A stretch of 64,000 nucleotides of DNA, taken from NCBI RefSeq assembly GCF_900230225.1, contig NZ_OCNH01000001.1:2571548-2635547 (forward strand), read 5' to 3'. Position numbers and translations under genes: made by a program. The notes beneath the pieces are model-generated. The model did not search any database, was not told the DNA's origin, and saw only the letters and a list, made by a program, of their open reading frames with translations. Positions 35,871 through 45,015 of this stretch are shown one piece after another. How positions within the stretch are numbered: position 1 is the stretch's first letter; each line of letters starts with the position of its first letter. This DNA comes from Spirosoma fluviale. Its GTDB lineage: Bacteria > Bacteroidota > Bacteroidia > Cytophagales > Spirosomataceae.

Positions 35871-37250
35871 ATGAACACATTCATTCGCTTTGTACAAACA
35901 CTCGACTATATGCGAATGGTGGTCGGTATTTGTATTCTTCTGGATGGTTACCCCTTGATTTTCTTTTTCCGGGAAACCCTGAAACTCGCACCCGGCAGCA
36001 CTGCGTTTACGGCAGTGGCGCTGGCGGGCGGACTGGTAATGATGGTGCCCTTTACGTTACTTCGCCGATTGTATCGCCCGAATATGATGATGCTTACGCT
36101 GGGAATTTGCTACATCCTGCTCAGCATTTTTTACATGTTCTTATTTAATGCTTATCCAAACTTCCCGGATTATGATCGGGACATGATTTACTTCGCGTAC
36201 GTTTTGATCTTTTTGTTCCTGCTCATTAACATACCGAATGAGATCATCCGGGTCTTTATTCCGATAGTCGTCTTATTTACGCTGCTGTCCAACCTGGGTT
36301 TGATTTATGCGCTGATCACCGATCCCACCTGGGCCATCGGTCAGCGGGCCACCATTACGCTTAATAATGGCGATGAGGGATCAGGCAACCCCCACGTTTT
36401 TTCTCGAAATGCCTACATGGGCGTCATTGCCTGTGCCATTGGCCTCTTACGGCCGCAGTCGAACATCCTGTTCAAGTTACTTTGCTTTTTTGCCGGGGTA
36501 CTTAATATCGCTGTTCTGGTGCTTACTCAAACCCGGTCCGGCATTCTGGCCTTCATCCTGGCAACGATCCTGTTCATGTATTTCCACGTTCGTCCAACAG
36601 AGATTCGTTCGGCGGTTCGTAGCCTCGTCAAGCCTGTACCTATTTTTATCATGGTTGTGGGAGTAATGGGAGTCATCTATTTCTTCCAGCGCAACTTCAC
36701 GGCTTACCTGGTTTTGTACGACTATGTTTCCAGCTTTTTAGAGCGTAACCTGGAAAATGTCTACGCGCTTTTCGGGCAGAAGGCGCAAGGGACAGAATAT
36801 AAAGCCGTACTCGACGACTCGGCCGCTAACCGAACCGTTGGTCTGACATTCCTTCGCAACCTGATGGGGCCTAAAATATATATGCTCATTTTAGGCTACG
36901 GCTACAAATTCCAGTACTTCGATGTGCCTATTCTGGAAGCATTCGTCAATCAGGGTCTTCTGGGTTTATTAACATTCGGGGGCATTAATGGCATGGCCCT
37001 TTATTACTCTGTTCGCAACATGCGCACAAATCCGAATCAGTTAAATACGTTTCTTGCCTATTTTTATCTGCTTCTGATTGTACAGCTCTTTACAAATGGG
37101 CGGCCAACCGAAATTTCCTATTGGTTTCCGCTTTCGTTGATGATCCGGTTTATGGGCGTCGAACACCTGTTTCCCGCCCATCTTACCAACCATGCCGTTA
37201 ACCATACACAAGATCAATTTATTGTTGTGCCTTCCGCTGAACCAGTCTGA
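35871..37250 (+). CDS. O-antigen polymerase/ligase-like membrane protein (Wzy/WaaL type)
   Basis: 459 residues with about eleven predicted membrane helices and a large periplasmic loop around 280-345 (YDYVSSFLERNLENVYALFGQKAQGTEYKAVLDDSAANRTVG), then GPKIYMLILGYGYKFQYFDVPILEAFVNQGLLGLLTFGG, which matches the Wzy_C/ligase pattern of a loop followed by a G-rich helix. It either polymerises repeat units or joins the glycan to a lipid or protein. An ABC export route normally does not need a Wzy, so ligase is the better guess. The next gene starts on the last base of its stop. Confidence 0.78.
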   Translation: MNTFIRFVQTLDYMRMVVGICILLDGYPLIFFFRETLKLAPGSTAFTAVALAGGLVMMVPFTLLRRLYRPNMMMLTLGICYILLSIFYMFLFNAYPNFPDYDRDMIYFAYVLIFLFLLINIPNEIIRVFIPIVVLFTLLSNLGLIYALITDPTWAIGQRATITLNNGDEGSGNPHVFSRNAYMGVIACAIGLLRPQSNILFKLLCFFAGVLNIAVLVLTQTRSGILAFILATILFMYFHVRPTEIRSAVRSLVKPVPIFIMVVGVMGVIYFFQRNFTAYLVLYDYVSSFLERNLENVYALFGQKAQGTEYKAVLDDSAANRTVGLTFLRNLMGPKIYMLILGYGYKFQYFDVPILEAFVNQGLLGLLTFGGINGMALYYSVRNMRTNPNQLNTFLAYFYLLLIVQLFTNGRPTEISYWFPLSLMIRFMGVEHLFPAHLTNHAVNHTQDQFIVVPSAEPV

Positions 37251-38416
37251 TGCGTATTCTTATCGTTCATAATCTATTATGGGCTCACTATAAATCAACC
37301 GTATTTCAGGCGTTACAACAACTGGTTAACCAGCAGGAAAATACTTCGGTGCGCGTCCTGCAAATTGCCCGTAATGAGCGTTCTCGTGCCAGTCTGGAAG
37401 CACTAACTGACGAAACAACACCGACTTATGTATACGAGCATGAATTGTTGTTCGACCGGTATTTAGAAGATATCGGCCTGGTTGAACGAGTGCGGGCTTT
37501 ACTTCAGCGAACGAGAGCTTACCGACCAGACGTCATTCACCTGACGGGCTATTATGACCCGGCGCAACTCGCCTTGTTAGGCTGGGCCAGGGCAAATGGC
37601 GTTCGTGTGGTCATGCAAAACGAAAGTACGGCCTCAGATCATCAGCGAGGGAAATGGAAAGAACTGTTTAAACGCTGGGTCTTTCGTCAGTGCGATGGCT
37701 TTTTTTGCTTTGGCAGCCAATCCGCCGACTACCTGTTGCAGTTAGGCGTTCCCTCTGCTAAAATATTGCTCCGAAAAAGTGCGGTGGACAATAACGCCCT
37801 TCGGGCTGTTTACCAAAGGACGCTCCCAAATCGGGCAAGCCTCCAACAAACCATGCACTTACGAGCCAAAAATTTCATTTTTGTAGGTCGGCTCATTGAG
37901 GCTAAGAATCTACCTGTTTTGATCGATGCGTTTCACCAGGCACTCGAACGCACCCTACATCCGTCAGAATGGGGATTAGTTATACTGGGCGATGGTACTG
38001 AACGTAATTCTCTAACTCAACAGATCGACGCGCTGGTGCTGACGGATCAGGTAACTATGTTACCCGGTCGCCCCTGGTTCCGCGTGCCGGAGGTATTGGC
38101 CGCGAGCGACGTTCTGGTATTGCCAAGCCGTTCGGAACCGTGGGGATTGGTGGTGAATGAAGCCATGGCCTGTGGGTTGCCCGTTATTGTCTCAGACCGT
38201 TGTGGCTGTGTGAAAGACCTCGTACATCACGAAAAGAACGGGTTCATTTTCGACCCGGACCAGCCTGCACAACTCATGCAATACCTTCTTCGGTTCATGG
38301 ACGGAAACGTGGATGTCAGGCAAATGGGACGGTTCGCCCAGGAGTTCATCGCCCCCTACGCCCCCGAAGTAGTGGCTCAGGAAATGCTTGAGGGCTTTCA
38401 TAAAATCATGAATTAA
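37250..38416 (+). CDS. Glycosyltransferase family 4 protein
   Basis: 388 residues; its ATG overlaps the previous TGA by 1 base. LIVHNLLWAHYKSTVFQALQQL starts the GT-B fold; NFIFVGRLIEAKNLPVLIDAFHQAL begins the donor domain; LVLPSRSEPWGLVVNEAMACGLPVIVSDRCGCVKDLV has the E-x7-E motif. Such proteins add hexoses or deoxyhexoses. Part of the same tightly packed run of glycosyltransferases. Confidence 0.88.
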   Translation: MRILIVHNLLWAHYKSTVFQALQQLVNQQENTSVRVLQIARNERSRASLEALTDETTPTYVYEHELLFDRYLEDIGLVERVRALLQRTRAYRPDVIHLTGYYDPAQLALLGWARANGVRVVMQNESTASDHQRGKWKELFKRWVFRQCDGFFCFGSQSADYLLQLGVPSAKILLRKSAVDNNALRAVYQRTLPNRASLQQTMHLRAKNFIFVGRLIEAKNLPVLIDAFHQALERTLHPSEWGLVILGDGTERNSLTQQIDALVLTDQVTMLPGRPWFRVPEVLAASDVLVLPSRSEPWGLVVNEAMACGLPVIVSDRCGCVKDLVHHEKNGFIFDPDQPAQLMQYLLRFMDGNVDVRQMGRFAQEFIAPYAPEVVAQEMLEGFHKIMN

Positions 38417-38435
38417 TCGATATTCCGCAGCATCC

Positions 38436-39587
38436 ATGCGAATTTTAAATATCTGTGCGTACACCTGGCAGTCGGGTGGTCCTCCCAAAATCATTTTCGA
38501 TCATACGGAGGTAGTTCTCCGCTATGGTCATCAGGTAGACATTCTGAGCCCCGTTTCGCCCGGCGAAAAACCCTATCCTGTTCCGACCGGGGCGCGGCTT
38601 ATTCTCTGCCAGCGAACACCCGTTATCAGTAAATTTTTTCGCGAATTTTCAATTGAGCTATACCAGTATCTACGAAAGCACGCGCACGAGTACGATATTA
38701 TTCATTGCCACGGTCTCTGGCATTTTGGCACCCTGGCCCCTTTCATGATTGACCGGACAGTGGCCAAAGTGATTACCATTCATGGGGTGCTTGATCGGTG
38801 GGTGTATGCGCACAACAACTGGAAAAAGCAGTTAATGGATTCACTGGCCCAAAAAACGTACCTCCAGCGGGCCGATCTGGTGCAGATCAACAATACCGAT
38901 GAACAGCAGGATGTGTTGCGTTACCTGGGTCATACGCATCCAAACATCGTCATCATCCCCAACGGGGTTAAAATGAGCGATTTTGTCACGCTGCCGCCTA
39001 AGGGTACGTTTCGCCGGAAGTTTAGCCTGCCAACGGACAAAAAGCTGGTGTTATTCATGAGTCGTTTGAATGCAAAGAAAGGGCTCGATCTACTGCTGCC
39101 TGGTTTTCGGGAGTATGTTCGTCAGCACCCCGATACCGTGCTGGCGCTGGCTGGCCCTGACGACGGCTATGAAGCAACCACCCGGCAGTTCATCGAACAG
39201 AATAACCTCAGCGATTCAATCCGAATGGTGGGTATGCTAACCGGCGATGATAAGAAAGCGGCCCTCGCTGATGCCGATCTGTTTACCCTTCCCTCCTATT
39301 CGGAAGGCTTTTCAATGGCTGTGCTAGAAGCTATGGCAGCGGGCACACCCACCCTGGTATCCGATCGGGTTGGCTTTGGCGACGTAATTCGGGAACACAA
39401 AGCGGCTGGTGTACTAGCCAGCTTAACGGCGGAAAGTGTAACGGAAGGGCTGGCAGAATTACTTGGCAACGAACAACTGCGCCAGGAAATGGCCCGGAAT
39501 GCGACGGCCTTACTGAAGAAACAATATGACATCGATGTAGTCGCCAAACAGCTCCTTGACGAATACACGAACGTTTGCAAAAAATAG
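38436..39587 (+). CDS. Glycosyltransferase family 4 protein
   Basis: 383 residues. The acceptor domain opens with LNICAYTWQSGGPPKIIFDHTEVV; IIHCHGLWHFGTLAPFM and NIVIIPNGVKMSDF are classical GT4 segments. The donor domain holds LVLFMSRLNAKKGLDLLLPGFREY and LFTLPSYSEGFSMAVLEAMAAGTPTLVSDRVGFGDVI. It ends the forward run of glycosyltransferases; the next three genes run the other way, with a 4-base gap to the convergent deacetylase gene. Confidence 0.88.
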   Translation: MRILNICAYTWQSGGPPKIIFDHTEVVLRYGHQVDILSPVSPGEKPYPVPTGARLILCQRTPVISKFFREFSIELYQYLRKHAHEYDIIHCHGLWHFGTLAPFMIDRTVAKVITIHGVLDRWVYAHNNWKKQLMDSLAQKTYLQRADLVQINNTDEQQDVLRYLGHTHPNIVIIPNGVKMSDFVTLPPKGTFRRKFSLPTDKKLVLFMSRLNAKKGLDLLLPGFREYVRQHPDTVLALAGPDDGYEATTRQFIEQNNLSDSIRMVGMLTGDDKKAALADADLFTLPSYSEGFSMAVLEAMAAGTPTLVSDRVGFGDVIREHKAAGVLASLTAESVTEGLAELLGNEQLRQEMARNATALLKKQYDIDVVAKQLLDEYTNVCKK

Positions 39588-39591
39588 TAAC

Positions 39592-40446
39592 CTACACCCG
39601 CACATCCCGGCGAATGACATTAGCCCAATCAACCTGCCTGTCGGCTTCGGCAAGGTCGACAAATGGGAAATCGAGGAGTAATCGCTGCAATTTGGGCAGA
39701 CAATTTCCGAGGCCGTAGTACGATTTAAACTGCCGGGCGCGGTTTAAGCCGGGAATCATGGGTTGACCCGGATCAAAGTCGCGGGGGTGAAAGTACGTCA
39801 TGACGTATTTTGACCGGTTCACTAACCCCTTGATAACTTTATAGGGAAAGAGTCTGAAATAACCGCCACCCGAGAAGATAAGGTCCTGCCCAAACAAAGG
39901 TGCGGTATTGATCGGAAACTCTTTGAGCAACGTGCCGTCAATATTCAGATAACCTGGTTCGAACATGTTCAGTGACGTATCGCCCCCATGCGAGCGACGA
40001 GCCGAGAAAACCGAGCAGTCAATTTCGATTCCCTGCTCCAGCAAAACCGGAAATACCCAGCGATTGTACTCCTTGATCGAAAACCCGGGAGCTCGGTAAG
40101 AACGAACTTTTTTACCGGTCAAATCCTGCAAGTGCTTGATCGACCGTTCCAGGTCTGCCTGGAATTCGGCGGGTGTTTGCTCGTAAGCAAGCTGGTGCGC
40201 ATAGGAGTGGGTAGCAATCTCGTACCCGGCAGCGTCAATTCGGCGGATTATATCCGGGTGTTTATCGGCAACCCAACCCAGACAAAAAAAAGTAGCCCGG
40301 CTTTTAGTATCCTCTAAAAGCTGAAAGATCCGGTCCATGTTATGGTAGATCCGGGTTTCGTATCGACTCCATTCCGTTTCTGTCCGGGTCGAGTCATTAT
40401 CCAGAAGATGAAACCACTCCTCAATATCAAACGTTAAAATATTCAT
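39592..40446 (-). CDS. Polysaccharide deacetylase (NodB domain, DUF3473-type)
   Basis: 284 residues from ATG 40446. ILTFDIEEWFHLL holds the metal-binding Asp-Glu start, ATFFCLGWVADKHPDIIRRIDAAGYEIATHSYAH gives the metal-binding HSxxH, and SYRAPGFSI the catalytic RxPxF-like block. The C-terminal extension YFHPRDFDPGQPMIPGLNRARQFKSYYGLGNCLPKLQRLL is DUF3473, found in exopolysaccharide loci. It removes N-acetyl groups from a sugar, giving a charged amine. No signal peptide is evident. It is convergent with the glycosyltransferase at 38436. Confidence 0.9.
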   Translation of the reverse strand: MNILTFDIEEWFHLLDNDSTRTETEWSRYETRIYHNMDRIFQLLEDTKSRATFFCLGWVADKHPDIIRRIDAAGYEIATHSYAHQLAYEQTPAEFQADLERSIKHLQDLTGKKVRSYRAPGFSIKEYNRWVFPVLLEQGIEIDCSVFSARRSHGGDTSLNMFEPGYLNIDGTLLKEFPINTAPLFGQDLIFSGGGYFRLFPYKVIKGLVNRSKYVMTYFHPRDFDPGQPMIPGLNRARQFKSYYGLGNCLPKLQRLLLDFPFVDLAEADRQVDWANVIRRDVRV

Positions 40447-40543
40447 AATGAAATTGAAAGGGAGGCAGGGGCGAACAAGAACAGGAAGGAGTGCTAGCAT
40501 CATCCCCTTTACCTCATTAGTCCCTTTCTTCTCCTTTTTCCTT
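40447..40543. repeat. Purine-rich / pyrimidine-rich mirror segment
   Basis: On the plus strand a purine-rich stretch (about 40450-40490) is followed by a pyrimidine-rich stretch (about 40502-40543), which could fold imperfectly on itself. No clean unit length is seen, unlike the 7-base arrays. It fills the gap between the formyltransferase stop and the deacetylase start. Confidence 0.3.
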
Positions 40544-41308
40544 TTAATAAAACCGCTTACCGGCCGCCAGAAAGGCTTTTACATCATCACGCGTGGGGAA
40601 CGTGAAGTAAGTCATCTGGGATGCATCATTCTCTATTAACTCATAATTACCCGAATGAATTTTTTCAATGGCCTCCAACATGGCATCCATACCCATTTTC
40701 TTGGTCACATCAATTAGTTCGGCCTGGGTCATGTTGCCAATGGCAAGTTTCTCCTGCACCAGAATAGGGCCGTTGTCAATGCCTTCGTCTACAAAAAACA
40801 CGGATACCCCCGTGTGTGTTTCTCCGTTTTTCAATACCCAAAACGACGGCATCAATCCACGGTATTTGGGTAACAGGGCTGTATGCAGGTTTATACACCC
40901 GTGGGTAGCGACATCCAGAAGTTTACGCTTGAAAATCTGATTCCCCGCAATGGAAAGAAACAGGTCTGGCTTGTACTCCTTTAGTTTCTCCAGATTCTCG
41001 TCTTTATTAATAGTGCCATCAATATGAATGAGGGGAATGTTCCGATCAGCCAGCACCTTGCGCACGTTATTTCGGCTATCTAGTTTTGAGGCTACAAATT
41101 TGAAGCCATACCGTACAAAAAACGGCAGACCAAAAATATCGTACGTCTTCTTCATCTTCTCACTAAAGCTTTCGCGCTTGCCAAACGGCGATACGTCGAA
41201 CACAACTGTTGCTACAACTTCAGCGTAGGGAGGTAAGTTTTTGAGTAAATAATCGATATTACGAGCAAGATAGAACGGGTCATCCTGCGTAAGAATCACA
41301 AGGCGCAT
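40544..41308 (-). CDS. Formyltransferase-family protein, possible sugar N-formyltransferase
   Basis: 254 residues from ATG 41308 (a TTG at 41314 is in frame). The catalytic Asn-His-Asp set of formyltransferases is seen in CINLHTALLPKYRGLMPSFWVLKNGETHTGVSVFFVDEGIDNGPILVQ. The protein is shorter than methionyl-tRNA formyltransferase and lacks its tRNA-binding C-terminal domain. It uses 10-formyl-tetrahydrofolate. With an aminotransferase in the locus, N-formylation of an amino-deoxy sugar (as by VioF or FdtF) is likely but not shown. Confidence 0.83.
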   Translation of the reverse strand: MRLVILTQDDPFYLARNIDYLLKNLPPYAEVVATVVFDVSPFGKRESFSEKMKKTYDIFGLPFFVRYGFKFVASKLDSRNNVRKVLADRNIPLIHIDGTINKDENLEKLKEYKPDLFLSIAGNQIFKRKLLDVATHGCINLHTALLPKYRGLMPSFWVLKNGETHTGVSVFFVDEGIDNGPILVQEKLAIGNMTQAELIDVTKKMGMDAMLEAIEKIHSGNYELIENDASQMTYFTFPTRDDVKAFLAAGKRFY

Positions 41309-41373
41309 AAACAAGTATATAACATTGATGCCACAAAACTACACATTCAGACCCGAAAGCCAGTATTCGCTTA

Positions 41374-43359
41374 TCAACGGATAATCAGTTTTCGGCGAAT
41401 TAAGTGTCCATTTACGGTTTGTACATCCGTGATGTAAAGACCGGCTTCCAAATTATCGAGTGCCAGTGAAATAGCCTTTTTAGGCGTACCACGCCAGGTT
41501 TTTACCGCTCTGCCAAATAAGTCACGTACCGTTAACTCAGTAAACAGGGCCTGGTCTGCTTCTACATATAGCGTACGGTCCGATGCCAGTGGATTTGGGT
41601 AAATCTGAACAAGAGGTTCGGTTGGCTCGGCACCCAGCACCAGTGGGCGAGCACTGACAACGTTACTGTATGTAGACTCTGAAACCGCACTGAAGGCGCG
41701 TAATCGGTAAAAATAAGTACCAAACATGTCCGGCACGTTCGTATCGGTATAGGCACCAACGGTTCCGGCGAAGCTGGCAATTTGTGTAAAATTTGTGGGT
41801 GTGCCGGTAGCCCGTTCCAGAATCTGAGTTTGTGCCGTTGGTAAAGCGGTCCAGTTCAATTGTATCTGTTTCTCCGATACTGGTCTGGCAGCCAGCGTAG
41901 TTACAGGGGGGATTACATCGGCAATGGCCACGTTATCGAAGGAAAAGGCCCGCATGCCACGGGTATTCCGAAGCGTAGGACCGTCGTAAAATGGCGAAGC
42001 GGCATCCGAAAAATAAGCAGGCAGGTAACGGATCGTTTTGGCTGAGGTCGGTTGTTTCAGACTTAGTATAATCCGGTTTCCACTGGCCGAACCACCCGTT
42101 ACCAGGCCCGACTGCCGGTCCAGATAAAAGAAATCTTTCTGCTCCCGATAAGCGATTTTCGCCCCTGTTGCAAAATTGTAAAAGGTGGTGTCATTTTTCC
42201 AGACCATTTGCATCTGATCGTCAAAAACCAGGGTAATGGAATCTTTACGGCTGTTATAAAATACCTTTTTTATATCCGGCGAGTTAATCTGAAGTGTATC
42301 CTTCGATCCGTAAATATCGCGGGCAATGAGCCGAAACTGCTCGAAGGCCATTCGTTGGTGCGCCAGACCACTGTAATGAACGCCATCATATCCCGGCGTC
42401 CCCACGGTAGCGATGGTTTCTACGTTATTGAACAGGTATTTCGTTCGCCGTTGAAAATCGCGCAGGGCTGCAGCACTATCCTGTGGGTTGTTTAAAATGT
42501 TAATCTGGCCTACATAGATGCGGGCGTTGCCGTAATCTTCTCTGAACTGTTTATAGAGGGTAGCAAATTTTGCCGGATACCCAGGCAAGCCACTTCCGGC
42601 ATCCTCTTCCCCCTGTTTCCAGATAATTGCTTTTGTTTGTTTGGCAACGCCCGCCCACTGGGCCCGATTTAGCAGATCGCCATAGAACGTAATCGGATTA
42701 GCATGGTTAATCGAATCACGTATCGATAAGGCACTGATAGGCGTCCCTCCCATAGCGCCGTTAATGACACAGGTAGGAATACCATAATTTTCCAGAATGA
42801 GCCGTTGCAGGGTCAAGCCTAACCCGCCAATACTGGCAAAGGGTTGTTTGGCTGGGTACCATCTCATTTGAGAGGGTAAGCCAAGATACGGATAAGCCAC
42901 ATTGCGCATGTACCTGTCATTGAAGTTAAACGAGTACAGCTCATCGAAGTTACTAAGTGCCAGCGCATTGGATTGACCATGTATGATATATACGTCTCCG
43001 CAAACAATACGCTGAGGGTTAGCAACCAGAAGTGAATCTGTTCCTTTAAATATATATACCTGAAAGGAATACTCGGCCGGTTCAGCTTTAATGGTGGCCG
43101 ATAAACTGAACGGGGTATTGCTGTTCGCTGGCTCTAAACTCTGGCTAGCCACGTTTGTCAATACGCCCTCCCGAGCCATCCGCATCGTTATTTTCGTGTA
43201 ACCGGGCGTATCCATTTTGCCACTTACAACAACCTGGGCCTGACCACTGGCATCACGCGGATATAACTGTAACTCACGGGGTAGCTGATCAAAAATTAGT
43301 TGCCCCTGAGCTTGGAAATAGTACAAAAACAATATAACTCCAAGGTAAAGTCTCTTCAT
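41374..43359 (-). CDS. Secreted SGNH esterase with fibronectin III domain and type IX sorting tail
   Basis: 661 residues. A signal peptide covers 1-19. A beta-rich N-terminal part follows, then the SGNH esterase domain: IIHGQSNALALSN (nucleophile Ser about 132), IWKQGEEDAGSG, and the catalytic DGVHYSGLAHQRM. A fibronectin type III domain (about 478-570, LAARPVSEKQIQLNWTALP) precedes the C-terminal Por secretion tail (VQIYPNPLASDRTLYVEA through LEAGLYITDV, then RRKLIIR), which directs export by the type IX system and often surface attachment. It probably removes O-acetyl groups from a glycan at the cell surface. Its place within the polysaccharide locus suggests that the locus's own product may be a target. 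Confidence 0.9.
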   Translation of the reverse strand: MKRLYLGVILFLYYFQAQGQLIFDQLPRELQLYPRDASGQAQVVVSGKMDTPGYTKITMRMAREGVLTNVASQSLEPANSNTPFSLSATIKAEPAEYSFQVYIFKGTDSLLVANPQRIVCGDVYIIHGQSNALALSNFDELYSFNFNDRYMRNVAYPYLGLPSQMRWYPAKQPFASIGGLGLTLQRLILENYGIPTCVINGAMGGTPISALSIRDSINHANPITFYGDLLNRAQWAGVAKQTKAIIWKQGEEDAGSGLPGYPAKFATLYKQFREDYGNARIYVGQINILNNPQDSAAALRDFQRRTKYLFNNVETIATVGTPGYDGVHYSGLAHQRMAFEQFRLIARDIYGSKDTLQINSPDIKKVFYNSRKDSITLVFDDQMQMVWKNDTTFYNFATGAKIAYREQKDFFYLDRQSGLVTGGSASGNRIILSLKQPTSAKTIRYLPAYFSDAASPFYDGPTLRNTRGMRAFSFDNVAIADVIPPVTTLAARPVSEKQIQLNWTALPTAQTQILERATGTPTNFTQIASFAGTVGAYTDTNVPDMFGTYFYRLRAFSAVSESTYSNVVSARPLVLGAEPTEPLVQIYPNPLASDRTLYVEADQALFTELTVRDLFGRAVKTWRGTPKKAISLALDNLEAGLYITDVQTVNGHLIRRKLIIR

Positions 43360-43493
43360 TGGCTTTGTTGACTATAAAAAAAGTTATAATATTGTGCGCA
43401 TTCTTGTTACGCAAACAAGCGGGTAAAAATACATTCTTTTTTCGCATAAAAGAATGAAAACAGGCTTATAGACAGTCTATAGTTCATCTGAGT

Positions 43494-44411
43494 ATGACCG
43501 ACGTATCAGTCATCATCCTGACACATAACGAGGAAAAACACATTACTCGCTGTATTCAGAGCTTACTGCCATTTACGCATAAAATATTTATTGTCGACTC
43601 ATTTTCGACTGACAGAACCGTTGAGATTGCCCGTTCGCTGGGTGCTCAGGTGGTTCAAAATGTTTGGGTAAACTACGCCACTCAATTTAATTTTGGCATT
43701 ACTAATACGCCTTTTCAAACGGGCTGGCTTATGCGGATGGATGCCGATGAGTATGTGATGCCTGAGCTGGCCGACGAAATAAATCGGCGTCTTCATAGCC
43801 TCCCGGCTTCTGTTGGGGGTATTTATGTAAAACGTCGGGTGTTCTTCCTGAATCGGTGGATGCGCCACGGTGGTTTTTACCCGATCTGGTTACTGCGGCT
43901 TTGGCGACGGGGGGACGGCTTCTGTGAGCAGGTCTGGCACGACGAACACATTAAACTGACCAAAGGGGAGCCCATTCAGTTTGATCATGACATTGTTGAC
44001 CATAACCTCAATAACCTGACCTGGTGGACGCAAAAGCATAATCATTATACCATTCTGGAAATGATTAATCTGCTCAATTACCGTTATCAGTTCGACAAAG
44101 CCGAGACGGTTCAACCCAGGCTGTTTGGAACACAAGAGCAGCGAATCCGGTTTTTAAAAGAGAAGTACGCGTCATTACCCCTCTTTACCCGTCCTATTTT
44201 ATACTTTATCTATCGGTATTTTATCCGGTTAGGTTTCCTGGATGGCAAGGCGGGCTTTGTCTGGTGTTCCCTACAGGCACTCTGGTACCGTTTTCTGGTC
44301 GATGCCAAACTCATGGAGGTAAACATTCGGGTAGGCACCGACAAAGAAGCAATTATCAACTATTTCCGAACGGAATATGGAAAAGACCTTAGACCAGCCC
44401 GACCCGAATAA
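43494..44411 (+). CDS. Glycosyltransferase family 2 (WaaE/KdtX-like)
   Basis: 305 residues. DVSVIILTHNEEKHITRCIQSLLPFTHKIFIVDSFSTDRTVEIARSLGAQVVQN is the WaaE-type GT2 core. LMRMDADEYVMPELADEIN carries the DxD. GGFYPIWLLRLWRRGDGFCEQVWHDEHI and LGFLDGKAGFVWCSLQALWYRFLVDAKL fit the lipopolysaccharide core glucosyltransferase group. It overlaps the next gene by 35 bases, so the two are co-translated. Confidence 0.9.
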   Translation: MTDVSVIILTHNEEKHITRCIQSLLPFTHKIFIVDSFSTDRTVEIARSLGAQVVQNVWVNYATQFNFGITNTPFQTGWLMRMDADEYVMPELADEINRRLHSLPASVGGIYVKRRVFFLNRWMRHGGFYPIWLLRLWRRGDGFCEQVWHDEHIKLTKGEPIQFDHDIVDHNLNNLTWWTQKHNHYTILEMINLLNYRYQFDKAETVQPRLFGTQEQRIRFLKEKYASLPLFTRPILYFIYRYFIRLGFLDGKAGFVWCSLQALWYRFLVDAKLMEVNIRVGTDKEAIINYFRTEYGKDLRPARPE

Positions 44412-45015
44412 GTCGGTCAGTCCTGAATTAAATACTGACCGGGCAACGGATTCTAACGTTCAGAACGGGAAAACGGATTTTACGAAGTTTAACATCAGCT
44501 GGTATAATCCAGGACCACGCTGGAAGGTTATTCTTTGGTTTCTGGTCAATGCTTTTTTCCTGAACACGTATCTCCCCATCCCTATTGCTCTTAAGGTAGC
44601 TGTGCTCAGGCTTTTCGGGGCAAAAATTGGTGAGGGTGTCGTCATAAAACCAGCCCTGAATATCAAGTATCCGTGGTTACTTACAGTTGGAAACCAAGTC
44701 TGGATTGGCGAGAATGTCTGGATTGATAACCTTAGCAATGTGACCATTGGCAATAACGTTTGTCTATCTCAAGGTGCTATGTTGTTAACTGGTAATCATG
44801 ACTACTCGCGGTCCACATTTGATCTGACCACTCGGCCGATTATCCTTGAAGACGGGGTCTGGATTGGGGCGAAAGCCATTGTTTGTGCGGGTGTTCGCTG
44901 CGAATCACATGCTGTACTGGCCGTTAATTCGGTGGCGACGCATGTGCTCAAGGCGTATGGTATTTATCAGGGGAACCCGGCTGTCTGGGTTCGTCAACGA
45001 AACATTAAGGCGTGA
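44377..45015 (+). CDS. WcaF-like colanic-acid-type acetyltransferase
   Basis: 212 residues. ISWYNPGPRWKVILWFLVNAFFLNTYLPIPIALKVAVLRLFGAKIGEGVVIKPALNIKYPWLLTVGN is the mark of WcaF-type acetyltransferases; hexapeptide repeats follow (WIGENVWIDNLSNVTIGNNVCLSQGAMLLTGNHDYS), with the catalytic His in GNHDYS. It O-acetylates a sugar of the repeat unit. The first 35 residues are a polar extension, partly read in the overlap with the previous gene. The presence of both an O-acetyltransferase and a secreted esterase in the locus is notable. Confidence 0.88.
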   Translation: MEKTLDQPDPNKSVSPELNTDRATDSNVQNGKTDFTKFNISWYNPGPRWKVILWFLVNAFFLNTYLPIPIALKVAVLRLFGAKIGEGVVIKPALNIKYPWLLTVGNQVWIGENVWIDNLSNVTIGNNVCLSQGAMLLTGNHDYSRSTFDLTTRPIILEDGVWIGAKAIVCAGVRCESHAVLAVNSVATHVLKAYGIYQGNPAVWVRQRNIKA

